36,493 nucleotides of DNA from Pseudomonadales bacterium (GTDB lineage Bacteria; Pseudomonadota; Gammaproteobacteria; Pseudomonadales; Ketobacteraceae): the NCBI GenBank assembly GCA_022361455.1, contig JAKSAW010000638.1:1-36493 (forward strand). The letters are read 5' to 3'. A program made the position numbers and the translations under genes. Below, piece by piece: positions 18,551-26,620 of the stretch. Under the pieces are notes generated by a model, which was not told the origin of the DNA, searched no databases, and saw nothing but the letters and a program-made list of their open reading frames with translations. The stretch's first letter is position 1. Each line of letters opens with the position of its first letter.

Positions 18551-19258
18551 ATGAGCGATCAAGATAAGTATCAAGACCCACGCCAACAAAACCGCAGCCT
18601 ATTACCTTCCATGGTGACTGGACAATTAGAAGCAGCACTAAACCGCGCGCTAAGCTATGCTCCCGCCACCAAAATGCGTTTAAAGCGATTAGCTGGAAAA
18701 TCCTTGGGCTTAAAGCTGCGCAATCCCATGGTTGAAATGACCATCTTAATTGAACGCAAGGGCGTAAGAGTTCTAAGCCACCTAGAAGAGAATCCAAACG
18801 CAGTAATTGAGGGGAGTTTCTTTACGGTGATGCGCAATCTCGCCAAAGAGACGAGCACAGGGCAATGGCTGGCCAGCGGCGTTAAGCTTGAAGGTGACGT
18901 AGAGTTAATCCAACAACTCTCCACGATTCTCGCCGAACAAGATTTCGATGTAGAAGAATTGCTCTCTGAGCTGTTTGGTGACATCGCCGCTCACCAAATT
19001 ACCCGAGCCACGCGGGGTGCTTTCAGCTTTTTAAAGAAAGCTGGCAAAGCACTAATAGAAGAATCTGGTGTGCTACTCAATAATTCCGAAGGCACCACGC
19101 TAGTTGAGAAGCAAGAAGCACAATCCTTGTTCGAACAAGTAGACACCCTGCGTGACGATTACGATCGCTTAGAAGCCCGCTGGAATCAAATAGAAGCGAA
19201 ACTAAAAGCCAGATCCGAATCTAACTTGAGCCCCAATACTCCCACACCACAATCATAG
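18551..19258 (+). CDS. ubiJ: UbiJ, ubiquinone biosynthesis accessory factor
   Basis: UbiJ is an SCP2-like lipid-binding protein needed for aerobic ubiquinone synthesis. In E. coli it scaffolds the cytosolic Ubi complex. The 235-residue product has the SCP2 fold in the N-terminal half (about 30-130; NAVIEGSFFTVMRNL) and a coiled coil at the C-terminus (FEQVDTLRDDYDRLEARW). The start at 18551 lies 13 bases after the ubiE stop; an upstream in-frame start at 18506 would overlap ubiE by 32 bases. Sequence conservation in this family is low, so position between ubiE and ubiB is important evidence. Confidence 0.9.
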   Translation: MSDQDKYQDPRQQNRSLLPSMVTGQLEAALNRALSYAPATKMRLKRLAGKSLGLKLRNPMVEMTILIERKGVRVLSHLEENPNAVIEGSFFTVMRNLAKETSTGQWLASGVKLEGDVELIQQLSTILAEQDFDVEELLSELFGDIAAHQITRATRGAFSFLKKAGKALIEESGVLLNNSEGTTLVEKQEAQSLFEQVDTLRDDYDRLEARWNQIEAKLKARSESNLSPNTPTPQS

Positions 19259-19266
19259 AGGCCCCT

Positions 19267-20919
19267 GTGACTAGGCTAGCTAGATTACTTACCATTCTTC
19301 ATGTATTTGCCAAGTACCGATTGGATGAACTGCTCCCCGATCATCCAGCGGCTTTGCCGATAAGATGGTTTATTCGCCTATTTCCTTCTGCATGGGGACG
19401 CAAAAAAAGCACCGATCCTTGGGAACGCCTCCGTTTAGCACTAGAAGAGCTGGGCCCGGTATTCATCAAGTTTGGTCAACTGCTATCGACCCGACGGGAT
19501 CTTTTACCCGACGATGCGATAGAAGACCTAAGCAAACTCCAAGACCAGGTACCACCTTTTTCAGAACAAGCTGCTATCGACATTATTGAAAGCGAGCTTA
19601 AGGCCCCAGTAACTCAGCTATTTAGTGAATTTGAGCGCAAGCCTTTGGCATCTGCGTCGGTAGCTCAGGTACATACCGCTGTGCTTCCCACCGGTGAAGA
19701 TGTGGTGGTTAAAGTGGTTCGGCCCGGAATTGAAAAAGTCGTTAAGAGGGATGTAGCCCTGCTAAAGAGCATGGCTAAATTGCTAGTTTCTCTGATTCCT
19801 GAAACTACACGCTTCCACCCCCAGCAAGTGGTATCAGACTATGAACACATCATTTTAGGTGAACTGGACTTAGGCCATGAAGCAGCAAACGCAGCCCAGT
19901 TTCGACGTAATTTTGAAGGCTCGCCGCTACTCTACGTTCCCGATATCTATTGGCAGTACAGCACCCCTAACGTGCTCACCATGGAGCGCATCTACGGCGT
20001 ACCAGTCAGTGACACTGAAGCCATGGAAAAGGCTGGTATCGATCTAGAAACCCTGTCTGAGATCGGAGTGGAGATTTTCTTTACCCAAGTTTTTAGAGAT
20101 AACTTTTTCCACGCCGACATGCACCCGGGTAATGTATTCGTATCCCTGGAAGATCCAAACCAACCTCAGTATATCTCCCTCGATCATGCAATTGCCGGCT
20201 CGCTTTCTAGAGAAGAGCGCTCTCTGTTAGCACGCCAGTTAATGGCCCTGCTCGATAAAGACTATGAACAAATAGCACTACTACTCATCGAAGCTGGCTG
20301 GGTACCTCCACACACTCGCGTTACCGAATTTACCCACGCACTGCGCACAGTGCTAGAGCCTGTGCTTGAAAAGCCACTCCAGGACATCGAGTTTGGTCCT
20401 ATCTTGGTGCGTTTATTCAATACCGCAAGGCGCTTTGAGATGCAGGCACTCCCCCAGTTTGTGCTGCTGGAAAAGACCCTGATCCATATCGAAGGACTAG
20501 GGCGCCAACTCTACCCTGAGCTGGATATCTGGTCTGTAGGGCGCCCGCTACTAGAGCAGTGGATTAGAGACCAACTAGGCCCATCGTCGGTGATGCAAAC
20601 CATAAAACGCAACGGCCCAGCTCTTGCAGAGCAAATACCCCAGATACCGAAAATGGCCTTCGAAGCGCTTCAAGAGGTTCGCAAGCTAAGTTCAAACCAA
20701 GAGCGCATCCTTCAGGCAATGCATGAGCAACACGTAAAATCATTGAGAAAAGAACGTGTTACAACGTTGCTAGGCTTCGCAGGCATCATCATTGGTGGCT
20801 TTTGGGCTATCCAGCCAAACGCTATACCGAACCTCAGCGATATACCCTGGCCAGCCTGGGCGATGGGTGCGGGCGGACTATTTTTAATTGCATCGAAAAA
20901 TTTTCGGCGTACGCTATAG
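19267..20919 (+). CDS. ubiB: UbiB, atypical kinase/ATPase for ubiquinone synthesis
   Basis: UbiB is a membrane-anchored ADCK/ABC1-type protein kinase-like ATPase required for ubiquinone synthesis. The 550-residue protein has the family KxGQ motif (KFGQ, 68-71), the Ala-rich loop SASVAQVHTA that replaces the Gly-rich loop, and the catalytic HADMHPGNVF. Two C-terminal membrane segments (about 495-510 and 520-540) match the E. coli protein (546 aa). The start is GTG with GAGG six bases upstream, eight bases after ubiJ. Confidence 0.96.
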   Translation: MTRLARLLTILHVFAKYRLDELLPDHPAALPIRWFIRLFPSAWGRKKSTDPWERLRLALEELGPVFIKFGQLLSTRRDLLPDDAIEDLSKLQDQVPPFSEQAAIDIIESELKAPVTQLFSEFERKPLASASVAQVHTAVLPTGEDVVVKVVRPGIEKVVKRDVALLKSMAKLLVSLIPETTRFHPQQVVSDYEHIILGELDLGHEAANAAQFRRNFEGSPLLYVPDIYWQYSTPNVLTMERIYGVPVSDTEAMEKAGIDLETLSEIGVEIFFTQVFRDNFFHADMHPGNVFVSLEDPNQPQYISLDHAIAGSLSREERSLLARQLMALLDKDYEQIALLLIEAGWVPPHTRVTEFTHALRTVLEPVLEKPLQDIEFGPILVRLFNTARRFEMQALPQFVLLEKTLIHIEGLGRQLYPELDIWSVGRPLLEQWIRDQLGPSSVMQTIKRNGPALAEQIPQIPKMAFEALQEVRKLSSNQERILQAMHEQHVKSLRKERVTTLLGFAGIIIGGFWAIQPNAIPNLSDIPWPAWAMGAGGLFLIASKNFRRTL

Positions 20920-20967
20920 TCCAGTCAAACAACCTTAAACAGATGACAAAGAAGCAGTTTTTTCACT

Positions 20968-21297
20968 ATGAGTGATATACTAAAAGCGCTGGACAGTGTT
21001 CTCGATGAGCGTAAATCCGCAGCCCCAGACTCTTCCTATGTGGCGAGTCTTTATCACAAAGGCCTCAACAAGATTCTCGAAAAGGTCGGCGAAGAAGCCA
21101 CCGAAACTATCCTTGCGGCCAAAGATGCGGAACAATCGAACGACACAGCAGACGTTATTTATGAAACTGCCGATTTGTGGTTTCACAGTCTAGTAGCCCT
21201 ACACAAGCTAGGTGTTAACTCTGATCAAGTATTAGCTGAACTAGAACGGCGCTTTGATCTGTCTGGACTGGTGGAAAAGCAGAATCGAAATAAATAA
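20968..21297 (+). CDS. hisE: HisE, phosphoribosyl-ATP pyrophosphatase
   Basis: HisE carries out the second step of histidine synthesis, removing pyrophosphate from phosphoribosyl-ATP. It is an all-alpha MazG-like protein of 109 residues with the metal-binding [13 protein letters not shown] motif and the second acidic helix [15 protein letters not shown]. In Pseudomonas hisI precedes hisE here. In this window hisI is absent and hisE follows ubiB directly by 48 bases, so the next histidine step must be encoded elsewhere. It is cotranscribed by position with ubiB and perhaps tatABC. Confidence 0.95.
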   Translation: MSDILKALDSVLDERKSAAPDSSYVASLYHKGLNKILEKVGEEATETILAAKDAEQSNDTADVIYETADLWFHSLVALHKLGVNSDQVLAELERRFDLSGLVEKQNRNK

Positions 21298-21303
21298 GCG
21301 GTA

Positions 21304-21332
21304 TGCTAGTACCTCTATTGTTGCTACTAGCA
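21304..21332. repeat. Inverted repeat between hisE and tatA
   Basis: The perfect 8-bp arms TGCTAGTA (21304-21311) and TACTAGCA (21325-21332) flank a 13-base loop, just after the hisE stop. No T run follows, so it is not a typical terminator. It could stabilise or separate the hisE and tat transcripts. Confidence 0.5.
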
Positions 21333-21385
21333 GAGCAAGCACAGCACAGCAAAAAGTTATCTGAATTTAATATCAGGAGAAAATC

Positions 21386-21619
21386 ATGGGTGTAGGCGGT
21401 ATTGGTATTTGGCAGCTACTTATCATTTTGGCCATAGTACTCCTCCTCTTTGGCACAAAGCGTTTACGCAATTTGGGCGGAGACGTTGGCGGTGCAATTA
21501 AAGGCTTCAAAAAAGCGATGGACGACGATGAGAAGAAGTCTCTCCCCGATAAAGAAGAATCCGAAAATAATGTCACAGCTGAAAAGACCGCTGAGCAACA
21601 GAAAACTGACTCTAAGTAA
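21386..21619 (+). CDS. tatA: TatA, twin-arginine translocase subunit
   Basis: TatA forms the variable-size pore-like assembly that carries folded proteins across the inner membrane. The 77-residue product has a short periplasmic N-terminus, a membrane helix (about 8-23, [16 protein letters not shown]) and the [20 protein letters not shown] hinge and amphipathic helix. A charged, disordered tail follows. AGGAGA precedes the ATG. The first residues MGVGGIGIW are typical of Pseudomonas-type TatA (MGIFDWKHW-like forms differ). It is followed by tatB and tatC. Confidence 0.95.
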   Translation: MGVGGIGIWQLLIILAIVLLLFGTKRLRNLGGDVGGAIKGFKKAMDDDEKKSLPDKEESENNVTAEKTAEQQKTDSK

Positions 21620-21642
21620 TTATAAGTAGTTAGCAATTTCTT

Positions 21643-22107
21643 ATGTTCGATATCGGCTTCTTTGAATTAGTGATCATTGGTGTGATCGCGCTCTTAGTGC
21701 TTGGCCCTGAGAGGTTACCTCATGCAGTGCGCATGACGAGCGCCTGGCTAGGGAAGTTTCGCCGTGCCGCGATGACCGTTCGCGAGGAAATTGAACGCGA
21801 AGTGAATGCCTATGAAGTTCAAGAGCGCATCAAAGAGCAGATTGAGAAAAGCGGAATGAAAGATGCCAAAGAAATGTTGGAAGAAACCCAACAAGCGCTT
21901 CGCAACGGCATTTTAGATGAATCCACGTTAAAAGAAATCGAAAACCGTGGTTTAGAGGATTACACCAAATCTCTTGCGGAACCTTCCGCAGCTGAAGCCC
22001 TTGAGTCCAGCAGCACACATGACAAAGCTCAAGCTGAAACCGATGGTGACTCTACCTCACAAAACCAATCTCAAACCACAGCAAACTCCTCCGATAAGCC
22101 AACCTAA
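21643..22107 (+). CDS. tatB: TatB, twin-arginine translocase subunit
   Basis: TatB forms the signal-peptide receptor with TatC. The 154-residue protein begins MFDIGFFELVIIGVIALLVL with the conserved Glu8 and membrane helix, then LGPERLPHAVR, the TatB-specific hinge. A long amphipathic and coiled region (about 40-105) comes next, and then a low-complexity Ser/Gln/Thr tail. It lies 23 bases after tatA and 5 bases before tatC. Confidence 0.95.
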   Translation: MFDIGFFELVIIGVIALLVLGPERLPHAVRMTSAWLGKFRRAAMTVREEIEREVNAYEVQERIKEQIEKSGMKDAKEMLEETQQALRNGILDESTLKEIENRGLEDYTKSLAEPSAAEALESSSTHDKAQAETDGDSTSQNQSQTTANSSDKPT

Positions 22108-22112
22108 TCGCC

Positions 22113-22889
22113 ATGTCAGAAGAAGATCAACAAGGCAACATGCCGCTTATTGAGCACTTGATCGAACTGCGGGATCGAATCCTGCGGATACTGCTCATTA
22201 CCTTGTTTATTTTCTTGGGCTTATTTTACTTTGCCAATGATATCTACTATTGGGTAAGTTTGCCGATCAGGGAACAGCTGCCAGAAGGCGCGACCATGAT
22301 CGCCACTGATATTACCGCGACTTTTTTTGCGCCGTTTAAATTAACCTTGGTGGTTTCTATTTTTATTGCTATGCCTTTTATTCTTCATCAGTTTTGGAAG
22401 TTCGTATCTCCCGGACTTTATGCTCATGAGAAGAAACTGGCAATTCCAGTGCTGCTATTGAGTGTCATACTATTTTACAGCGGTATCGCTTTCGCACACT
22501 TCGTTATTTTTCCATTGGTGATGAACTTTTTTACTACTATAGGCCCTGAGTTCGTCTCTGTTACGCCAGATATATCCCAGTACCTTTCTATCGCACTGAA
22601 ACTGTTTTTTGCCTTTGGTTTGGCTTTCGAAATACCGGTTATTACTATGGTGTTGATCTGGTCTGGCGTAGCATCCGTTAAATCATTAAGCGAAAAACGC
22701 CCCTATATTGTCGTGGGTTGCTTTATCTTCGGTATGCTACTAACACCTCCTGACCCATTCTCACAATCCATGTTAGCTATTCCCATGTGGATGCTGTTTG
22801 AGATAGGTTTACTATTTGGTCGGCTGGGCGGAAAAAAAGAAAAAGAGCCAAACGATGACAACGAGCTGCAAACCAACAGCGATTCTTAA
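22113..22889 (+). CDS. tatC: TatC, twin-arginine translocase subunit
   Basis: TatC is the polytopic core of the Tat receptor that reads the twin-arginine signal. The 258-residue protein has six predicted membrane helices and the diagnostic segments MPLIEHLIELRDRILR (N-terminus), PFILHQFWKFVSPGLYAHEK and TPPDPFSQ. The C-terminal tail is acidic and hydrophilic. The short gap to tatB and the lack of a strong ribosome-binding site suggest translational coupling. Confidence 0.97.
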   Translation: MSEEDQQGNMPLIEHLIELRDRILRILLITLFIFLGLFYFANDIYYWVSLPIREQLPEGATMIATDITATFFAPFKLTLVVSIFIAMPFILHQFWKFVSPGLYAHEKKLAIPVLLLSVILFYSGIAFAHFVIFPLVMNFFTTIGPEFVSVTPDISQYLSIALKLFFAFGLAFEIPVITMVLIWSGVASVKSLSEKRPYIVVGCFIFGMLLTPPDPFSQSMLAIPMWMLFEIGLLFGRLGGKKEKEPNDDNELQTNSDS

Positions 22890-22941
22890 TCAGACCAAAA
22901 AAACAGTTATCTAATCACGCTTTAAGATCGAGGAAAAATGG

Positions 22942-23946
22942 ATGTCCAAAGTTGTCTTTTTTTGCTTTCACGCATTTCATGGAGAGCAACTAAGAACAAG
23001 AGGATTAGGCGGTATTGCCTCTGGCACCACCATGCTTTCCGAAGCACTGCGTGATCTTGGCTATGAAGTTGAAGTTTTTAATAGCATCAAAAAGCCTAAA
23101 GAGTATGAAGGCATAAAATACACACCCATGCATAAAGCGCAAAAAATGGATGTGGCAATGGCGGTTTCTAATAACTCAGCGCGACCTCTAAGACTCATTC
23201 AAAGTGGCTCAAAGGCAGTTTGGCAACGTAATCGCACCAGCCTATCTCGCATTTGGAAAAGAAAAGAACTAGCACAATTATTTACTGTTCGACCAGACTT
23301 AGTGGCGTTATCTGATGACGCGCTGGAAAAAACTCCACGCTATATCCCTTACAGACAGCGACATGTCATTCCGCATGCTATCGAACCGGCTTTTCTTCAA
23401 CTCGATGCCACAAAATTCTCAGATCGACCAATGCGAGCATTTTTTGCATCGCGCCCTACCAGAAATTTAAAGTGGGTCATTGAGTGCTGGAAAGAATACG
23501 TGCACAAAGCGTTACCAGAAGCGGAGTTGCACGTATGCTCACCGGCGGGTACAAAATTCCCTTTCGATATCGACGATCTCAAACGCCACAACATCATCTA
23601 TCGTGGTTCTCTCCAAAAACCAGAGCTCGCCGAGCTAATGCACTCTTCACGACTGCTACCCTACCCTGGGCATATCAATGAAACCGGTTGCCAGGTAGCA
23701 CTGCAGGCGATAGGCATGGGTGTTCCTATTGTTTCCTTCGGTGAAGGATCTTTACGGGACCTAGTGCTACATGAGCAAAACGGTTACATCGAAAAAGAAA
23801 AGGCTGCTTACGCGAACCGAATGATCCAATGCTTATCCGATGAAGACACCTGGCAACACCTACACAATGGCGCCGTCAACCACCCTTGGCGAAAGTCTTA
23901 TGCTGATCGAGCACTCGACTGGGAACGGATCTTTATTAAAAACTAG
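22942..23946 (+). CDS. Family-4-like glycosyltransferase
   Basis: This is a GT-B fold glycosyltransferase, probably family GT4, of 334 residues. The N-terminal domain carries the Gly-rich GLGGIASGTTMLSEAL near residue 22, where GT4 enzymes have a GGxE/GG-rich acceptor loop, followed by LGYEVEVF. The C-terminal domain has ETGCQVALQAIGMGVPIVSF, equivalent to the EAxxxGxPVVA nucleotide-sugar site. No signal peptide or membrane helix is seen, so the enzyme is cytoplasmic. AGGAAAA precedes the ATG. The acceptor and sugar are unknown and no other glycan genes lie nearby. It ends two bases before the convergent dtd, in a place where Pseudomonas has other genes, so it may be a lineage-specific insertion. 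Confidence 0.8.
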   Translation: MSKVVFFCFHAFHGEQLRTRGLGGIASGTTMLSEALRDLGYEVEVFNSIKKPKEYEGIKYTPMHKAQKMDVAMAVSNNSARPLRLIQSGSKAVWQRNRTSLSRIWKRKELAQLFTVRPDLVALSDDALEKTPRYIPYRQRHVIPHAIEPAFLQLDATKFSDRPMRAFFASRPTRNLKWVIECWKEYVHKALPEAELHVCSPAGTKFPFDIDDLKRHNIIYRGSLQKPELAELMHSSRLLPYPGHINETGCQVALQAIGMGVPIVSFGEGSLRDLVLHEQNGYIEKEKAAYANRMIQCLSDEDTWQHLHNGAVNHPWRKSYADRALDWERIFIKN

Positions 23947-23948
23947 CG

Positions 23949-24386
23949 CTACATTTCCAGCAAAAAAGTCACTGGACCATCGTTTAACAATTCAACCTTC
24001 ATATCGGCACCGAACTTACCAGTAGCAACCTTCTCCCAGCGAGCCGTCGCCTTTGCTACGACATGATCATAGATACGCTCGCCATCAACCGGTGGCGCAG
24101 CGGAACTAAAGCTCGGCCTTAATCCTTTTTTTGTATCAGCGGCAAGAGTAAATTGAGAGACTAACAGCAAGCCTCCATTAACATCTGTTAACGACAAATT
24201 CATCTTGTCATCGCTATCGGAAAATACTCGGTACTTAAAAATCTTCTCGAGCATTCTTTCAGCAACGGCTTCGTTATCTTGCTTTTCAACCCCAAGCAAA
24301 ACTAACAACCCCTGGTCAATAGCCCCAACCAACTCTTCATCGACAGTTACAGAAGCGCGAGCCACTCGCTGAATCAATGCCTTCAT
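23949..24386 (-). CDS. dtd: D-aminoacyl-tRNA deacylase
   Basis: Dtd hydrolyses D-amino acids (and Gly from tRNA-Ala) from mischarged tRNAs and so protects translation. The 145-residue protein is full length, with the SQFTLAAD motif (SQFT 77-80) and the C-terminal GPVT motif (137-140) that together form the chirality-proofreading pocket. TAAGGAGC precedes the ATG. It diverges from pip. dtd beside pip is also the order in Pseudomonas. Confidence 0.96.
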   Translation of the reverse strand: MKALIQRVARASVTVDEELVGAIDQGLLVLLGVEKQDNEAVAERMLEKIFKYRVFSDSDDKMNLSLTDVNGGLLLVSQFTLAADTKKGLRPSFSSAAPPVDGERIYDHVVAKATARWEKVATGKFGADMKVELLNDGPVTFLLEM

Positions 24387-24511
24387 TTAAGCTCCTTAAT
24401 GTGCACAAACAGAATGGGTCAATGGAAACCAAACAACTGATCAATGACAAGCACTGAGTTCGTTGCTAGGCTACCTTAAATCATATTGTCCAGACTCACC
24501 ACAGGTGTGAT

Positions 24512-25480
24512 ATGCAAAATCTTTTTCCTGAGATAAAGCCCTACGCCACCCATCGCTTGTCGGTAGATTCAATCCATGAACTTTATATTGAAGAGTCTGG
24601 TACGGCCAAAGGCTTTCCGATTCTATTTCTGCATGGTGGCCCAGGTGGGGGGACAGAGCCATTACATCGACGTTTTTTTGATCCAGAGAAATATCGAATT
24701 ATTTTATTTGATCAGCGGGGAAGCGGAAAGTCGACACCTCATGGTTGCATCGAAGCCAACACGACTCAGCTATTAATCGATGATATAGAAGCTATTCGCG
24801 AACACTTAAGCATCGACCAGTGGGTTGTCTTTGGTGGCTCTTGGGGCGCGACTTTAGGCCTATTGTACGCTCAGACATTTCCCGAAAAGGTCGAAGCATT
24901 AGTATTGAGAGGCATCTTTTTAAGCCGCGAAAAAGATTTAACATGGCTTTATAAAAATGGCGCCAATCGCATTTTCCCAGATGCATGGAAGGCTTTCTTA
25001 AAGCTGATTCCCAAGCAGGAGCAAGAGAACCTATTACAGGCCTATTCAAAGCGGCTCAATGGCGACGATGAAATCACGCGCATGGCAGCTGCTAAAGCAT
25101 GGTCCTGCTGGGAAGGCAGCTGCGCCACATTAAAACCCAGCAGCAGTGTGATGGATCACTTTACCTCTCCTCACACAGCATTGAGCCTCGCCAAGATGGA
25201 AGTGCATTATTTTTTGAATCATAGCTTTATAAAAGAAAATCAAATCATTGACCAAATGGATAGAATCGCCCATCTACCTGGTGTCATTGTTCATGGCCGC
25301 TACGATATGGTATGCCCATTAGATAACGCCATCGCACTGGCAGAAGCCTGGCCAAATGCAGAATTAAATATTATCAGAGAAGCCGGCCATGCCAGCAGTG
25401 AACCAGGTATCGCTGATGCTCTCGTAAAGGCGACTAACAGTGTGGCTAAGTTTTTAGAAGAAAGAGATGCAAACCAATAG
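24512..25480 (+). CDS. pip: Proline iminopeptidase
   Basis: This alpha/beta-hydrolase of peptidase family S33 removes N-terminal proline from peptides, probably in the cytoplasm. The 322-residue protein has the oxyanion segment HGGPGGG (41-47), the nucleophile elbow GGSWGATL with Ser110, Asp265 (HGRYDMVCP) and His293 (EAGHASSEPG). DQRGSGKSTPHG is typical of bacterial Pip. The start at 24512 follows AGGTG. Its last 14 bases overlap the next gene, an AraC-type regulator, in another frame. Confidence 0.94.
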   Translation: MQNLFPEIKPYATHRLSVDSIHELYIEESGTAKGFPILFLHGGPGGGTEPLHRRFFDPEKYRIILFDQRGSGKSTPHGCIEANTTQLLIDDIEAIREHLSIDQWVVFGGSWGATLGLLYAQTFPEKVEALVLRGIFLSREKDLTWLYKNGANRIFPDAWKAFLKLIPKQEQENLLQAYSKRLNGDDEITRMAAAKAWSCWEGSCATLKPSSSVMDHFTSPHTALSLAKMEVHYFLNHSFIKENQIIDQMDRIAHLPGVIVHGRYDMVCPLDNAIALAEAWPNAELNIIREAGHASSEPGIADALVKATNSVAKFLEERDANQ

Positions 25481-26501
25481 TCTCTCAAAAGAACATCAGG
25501 ATATTGTTGTTGCCATAGATTACTCAAAGATTTTATTTCGCACGTTACAGCAACAACCGAAATTTAATGATGGGCACTTAGAGGAATTCCTTTCGGGCAC
25601 AAGCTTGGACCCAGAGGACTTCTTTAACAAAGAAGGCTATATCAATTGGCCAGATCAGCATCGAATCATACTCAATGCCATAAAGCTATCTCATACACCG
25701 GCCTTGGGCATTCTAGCGGGTCGTAGTTATACCCTCGCTACGCATGGATTAGTAGGCGTTGCAGCGACAGCATCCCGATCCATTGCAGACAGCTTAAGAA
25801 CCATTGAACAGTTCCAAAAAACCCGGGCTCAATTTAGCGAGTCTTCGTTTCTAGAAAATAGTAGTCACTACATTCTGCGCCATGAATTAAGAGTAGATCA
25901 TGACGAAGCGGGACAGTTTTTGTTAGAAGCACTCACCATGTCCATGGTTCTTGCGTTGGATTTTCTTGCAGGGCAACGGCTTCCCGATATAGATATACGT
26001 CTCAACTGCCCTGCACCCGACTATGCCGATCTCATCAATGATCAGCTCCAGGCTATAGTTAGTTACAACCATCAATACGCTGAAATGCACATCCCAAAAG
26101 CTTATGGCGAATTACCCTTGGCTTCGCACAATGAAGCCATGCGTAAGATGGCAGAGGAACAGTGTGAGCGCCTCTTTCAACAGCTTAATAATGATCATCG
26201 ACTCAGCAATAAAATTCTCACTTTGCTTCGCCAAACGCCAGGGAAGCGCCCCTCTCAACCGGAAATGGCGCAAGCTCTCAATATCTCTACCAGAACACTG
26301 CTAAGACATCTCAAGGAAGAAGGTACCACCTACCAGGCGTTAGTCGATGAAGAGTACAAACGGTTAGCACAGCATTATCTTTCGAAAACAGATTTAACCA
26401 TTGAAGCAATCGCTATCTGTATGGGTTATCACGACCTTTCCTCGTTCCGGAGAGCATTCAAGCGATGGTTTAACATCCCCCCTTCTCAATATCCCCGCTA
26501 A
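25467..26501 (+). CDS. AraC-family transcriptional regulator
   Basis: This is a one-component regulator of 344 residues. The N-terminal half (about 25-205) resembles the arabinose-binding-like sensor domain (PF12625; INWPDQHRIIL, THGLVGVAATAS), found in regulators of amino-acid and lipid genes. The C-terminal AraC DNA-binding domain has two helix-turn-helix units: MAQALNISTRTLLRHLKEEG and IAICMGYHDLSSFRRAFKRW. It ends at PPSQYPR. The ATG overlaps pip by 14 bases behind AGAAGAAAGAG, so it is coupled to pip. The downstream desaturase gene, 119 bases on with candidate operator repeats between, is its most likely target. The ligand is unknown. Confidence 0.9.
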   Translation: MQTNSLSKEHQDIVVAIDYSKILFRTLQQQPKFNDGHLEEFLSGTSLDPEDFFNKEGYINWPDQHRIILNAIKLSHTPALGILAGRSYTLATHGLVGVAATASRSIADSLRTIEQFQKTRAQFSESSFLENSSHYILRHELRVDHDEAGQFLLEALTMSMVLALDFLAGQRLPDIDIRLNCPAPDYADLINDQLQAIVSYNHQYAEMHIPKAYGELPLASHNEAMRKMAEEQCERLFQQLNNDHRLSNKILTLLRQTPGKRPSQPEMAQALNISTRTLLRHLKEEGTTYQALVDEEYKRLAQHYLSKTDLTIEAIAICMGYHDLSSFRRAFKRWFNIPPSQYPR

Positions 26502-26503
26502 AA

Positions 26504-26543
26504 GTCTGACCGACATAGCGCTTATTGTCTGAAAATGTCCCCC
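26504..26543 (+). promoter_or_regulatory. Candidate AraC-type operator before the desaturase gene
   Basis: GTCTGA occurs at 26504-26509 and again at 26527-26532, 23 bases apart, each followed by a GACAT or ATGTC half. The second copy lies just upstream of a possible -35 box TTGCCG (26546-26551), with CATAAC at 26570-26575. This resembles the tandem half-sites of an AraC activator that contacts RNA polymerase. Confidence 0.35.
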
Positions 26544-26568
26544 TGTTGCCGTTGAATGCCCTACAGAG

Positions 26569-26584
26569 CCATAACTAATTATGG
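26569..26584. repeat. Perfect palindrome in the desaturase promoter region
   Basis: CCATAA-CTAA-TTATGG is a perfect inverted repeat with 6-bp arms, 37 bases before the desaturase ATG, overlapping the candidate -10 region. It could be a repressor operator of a TetR or similar dimeric regulator. Confidence 0.4.
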
Positions 26585-26620
26585 GACCCTGAAAGGATTA
26601 GATAACAGGGGAGAGCATAC

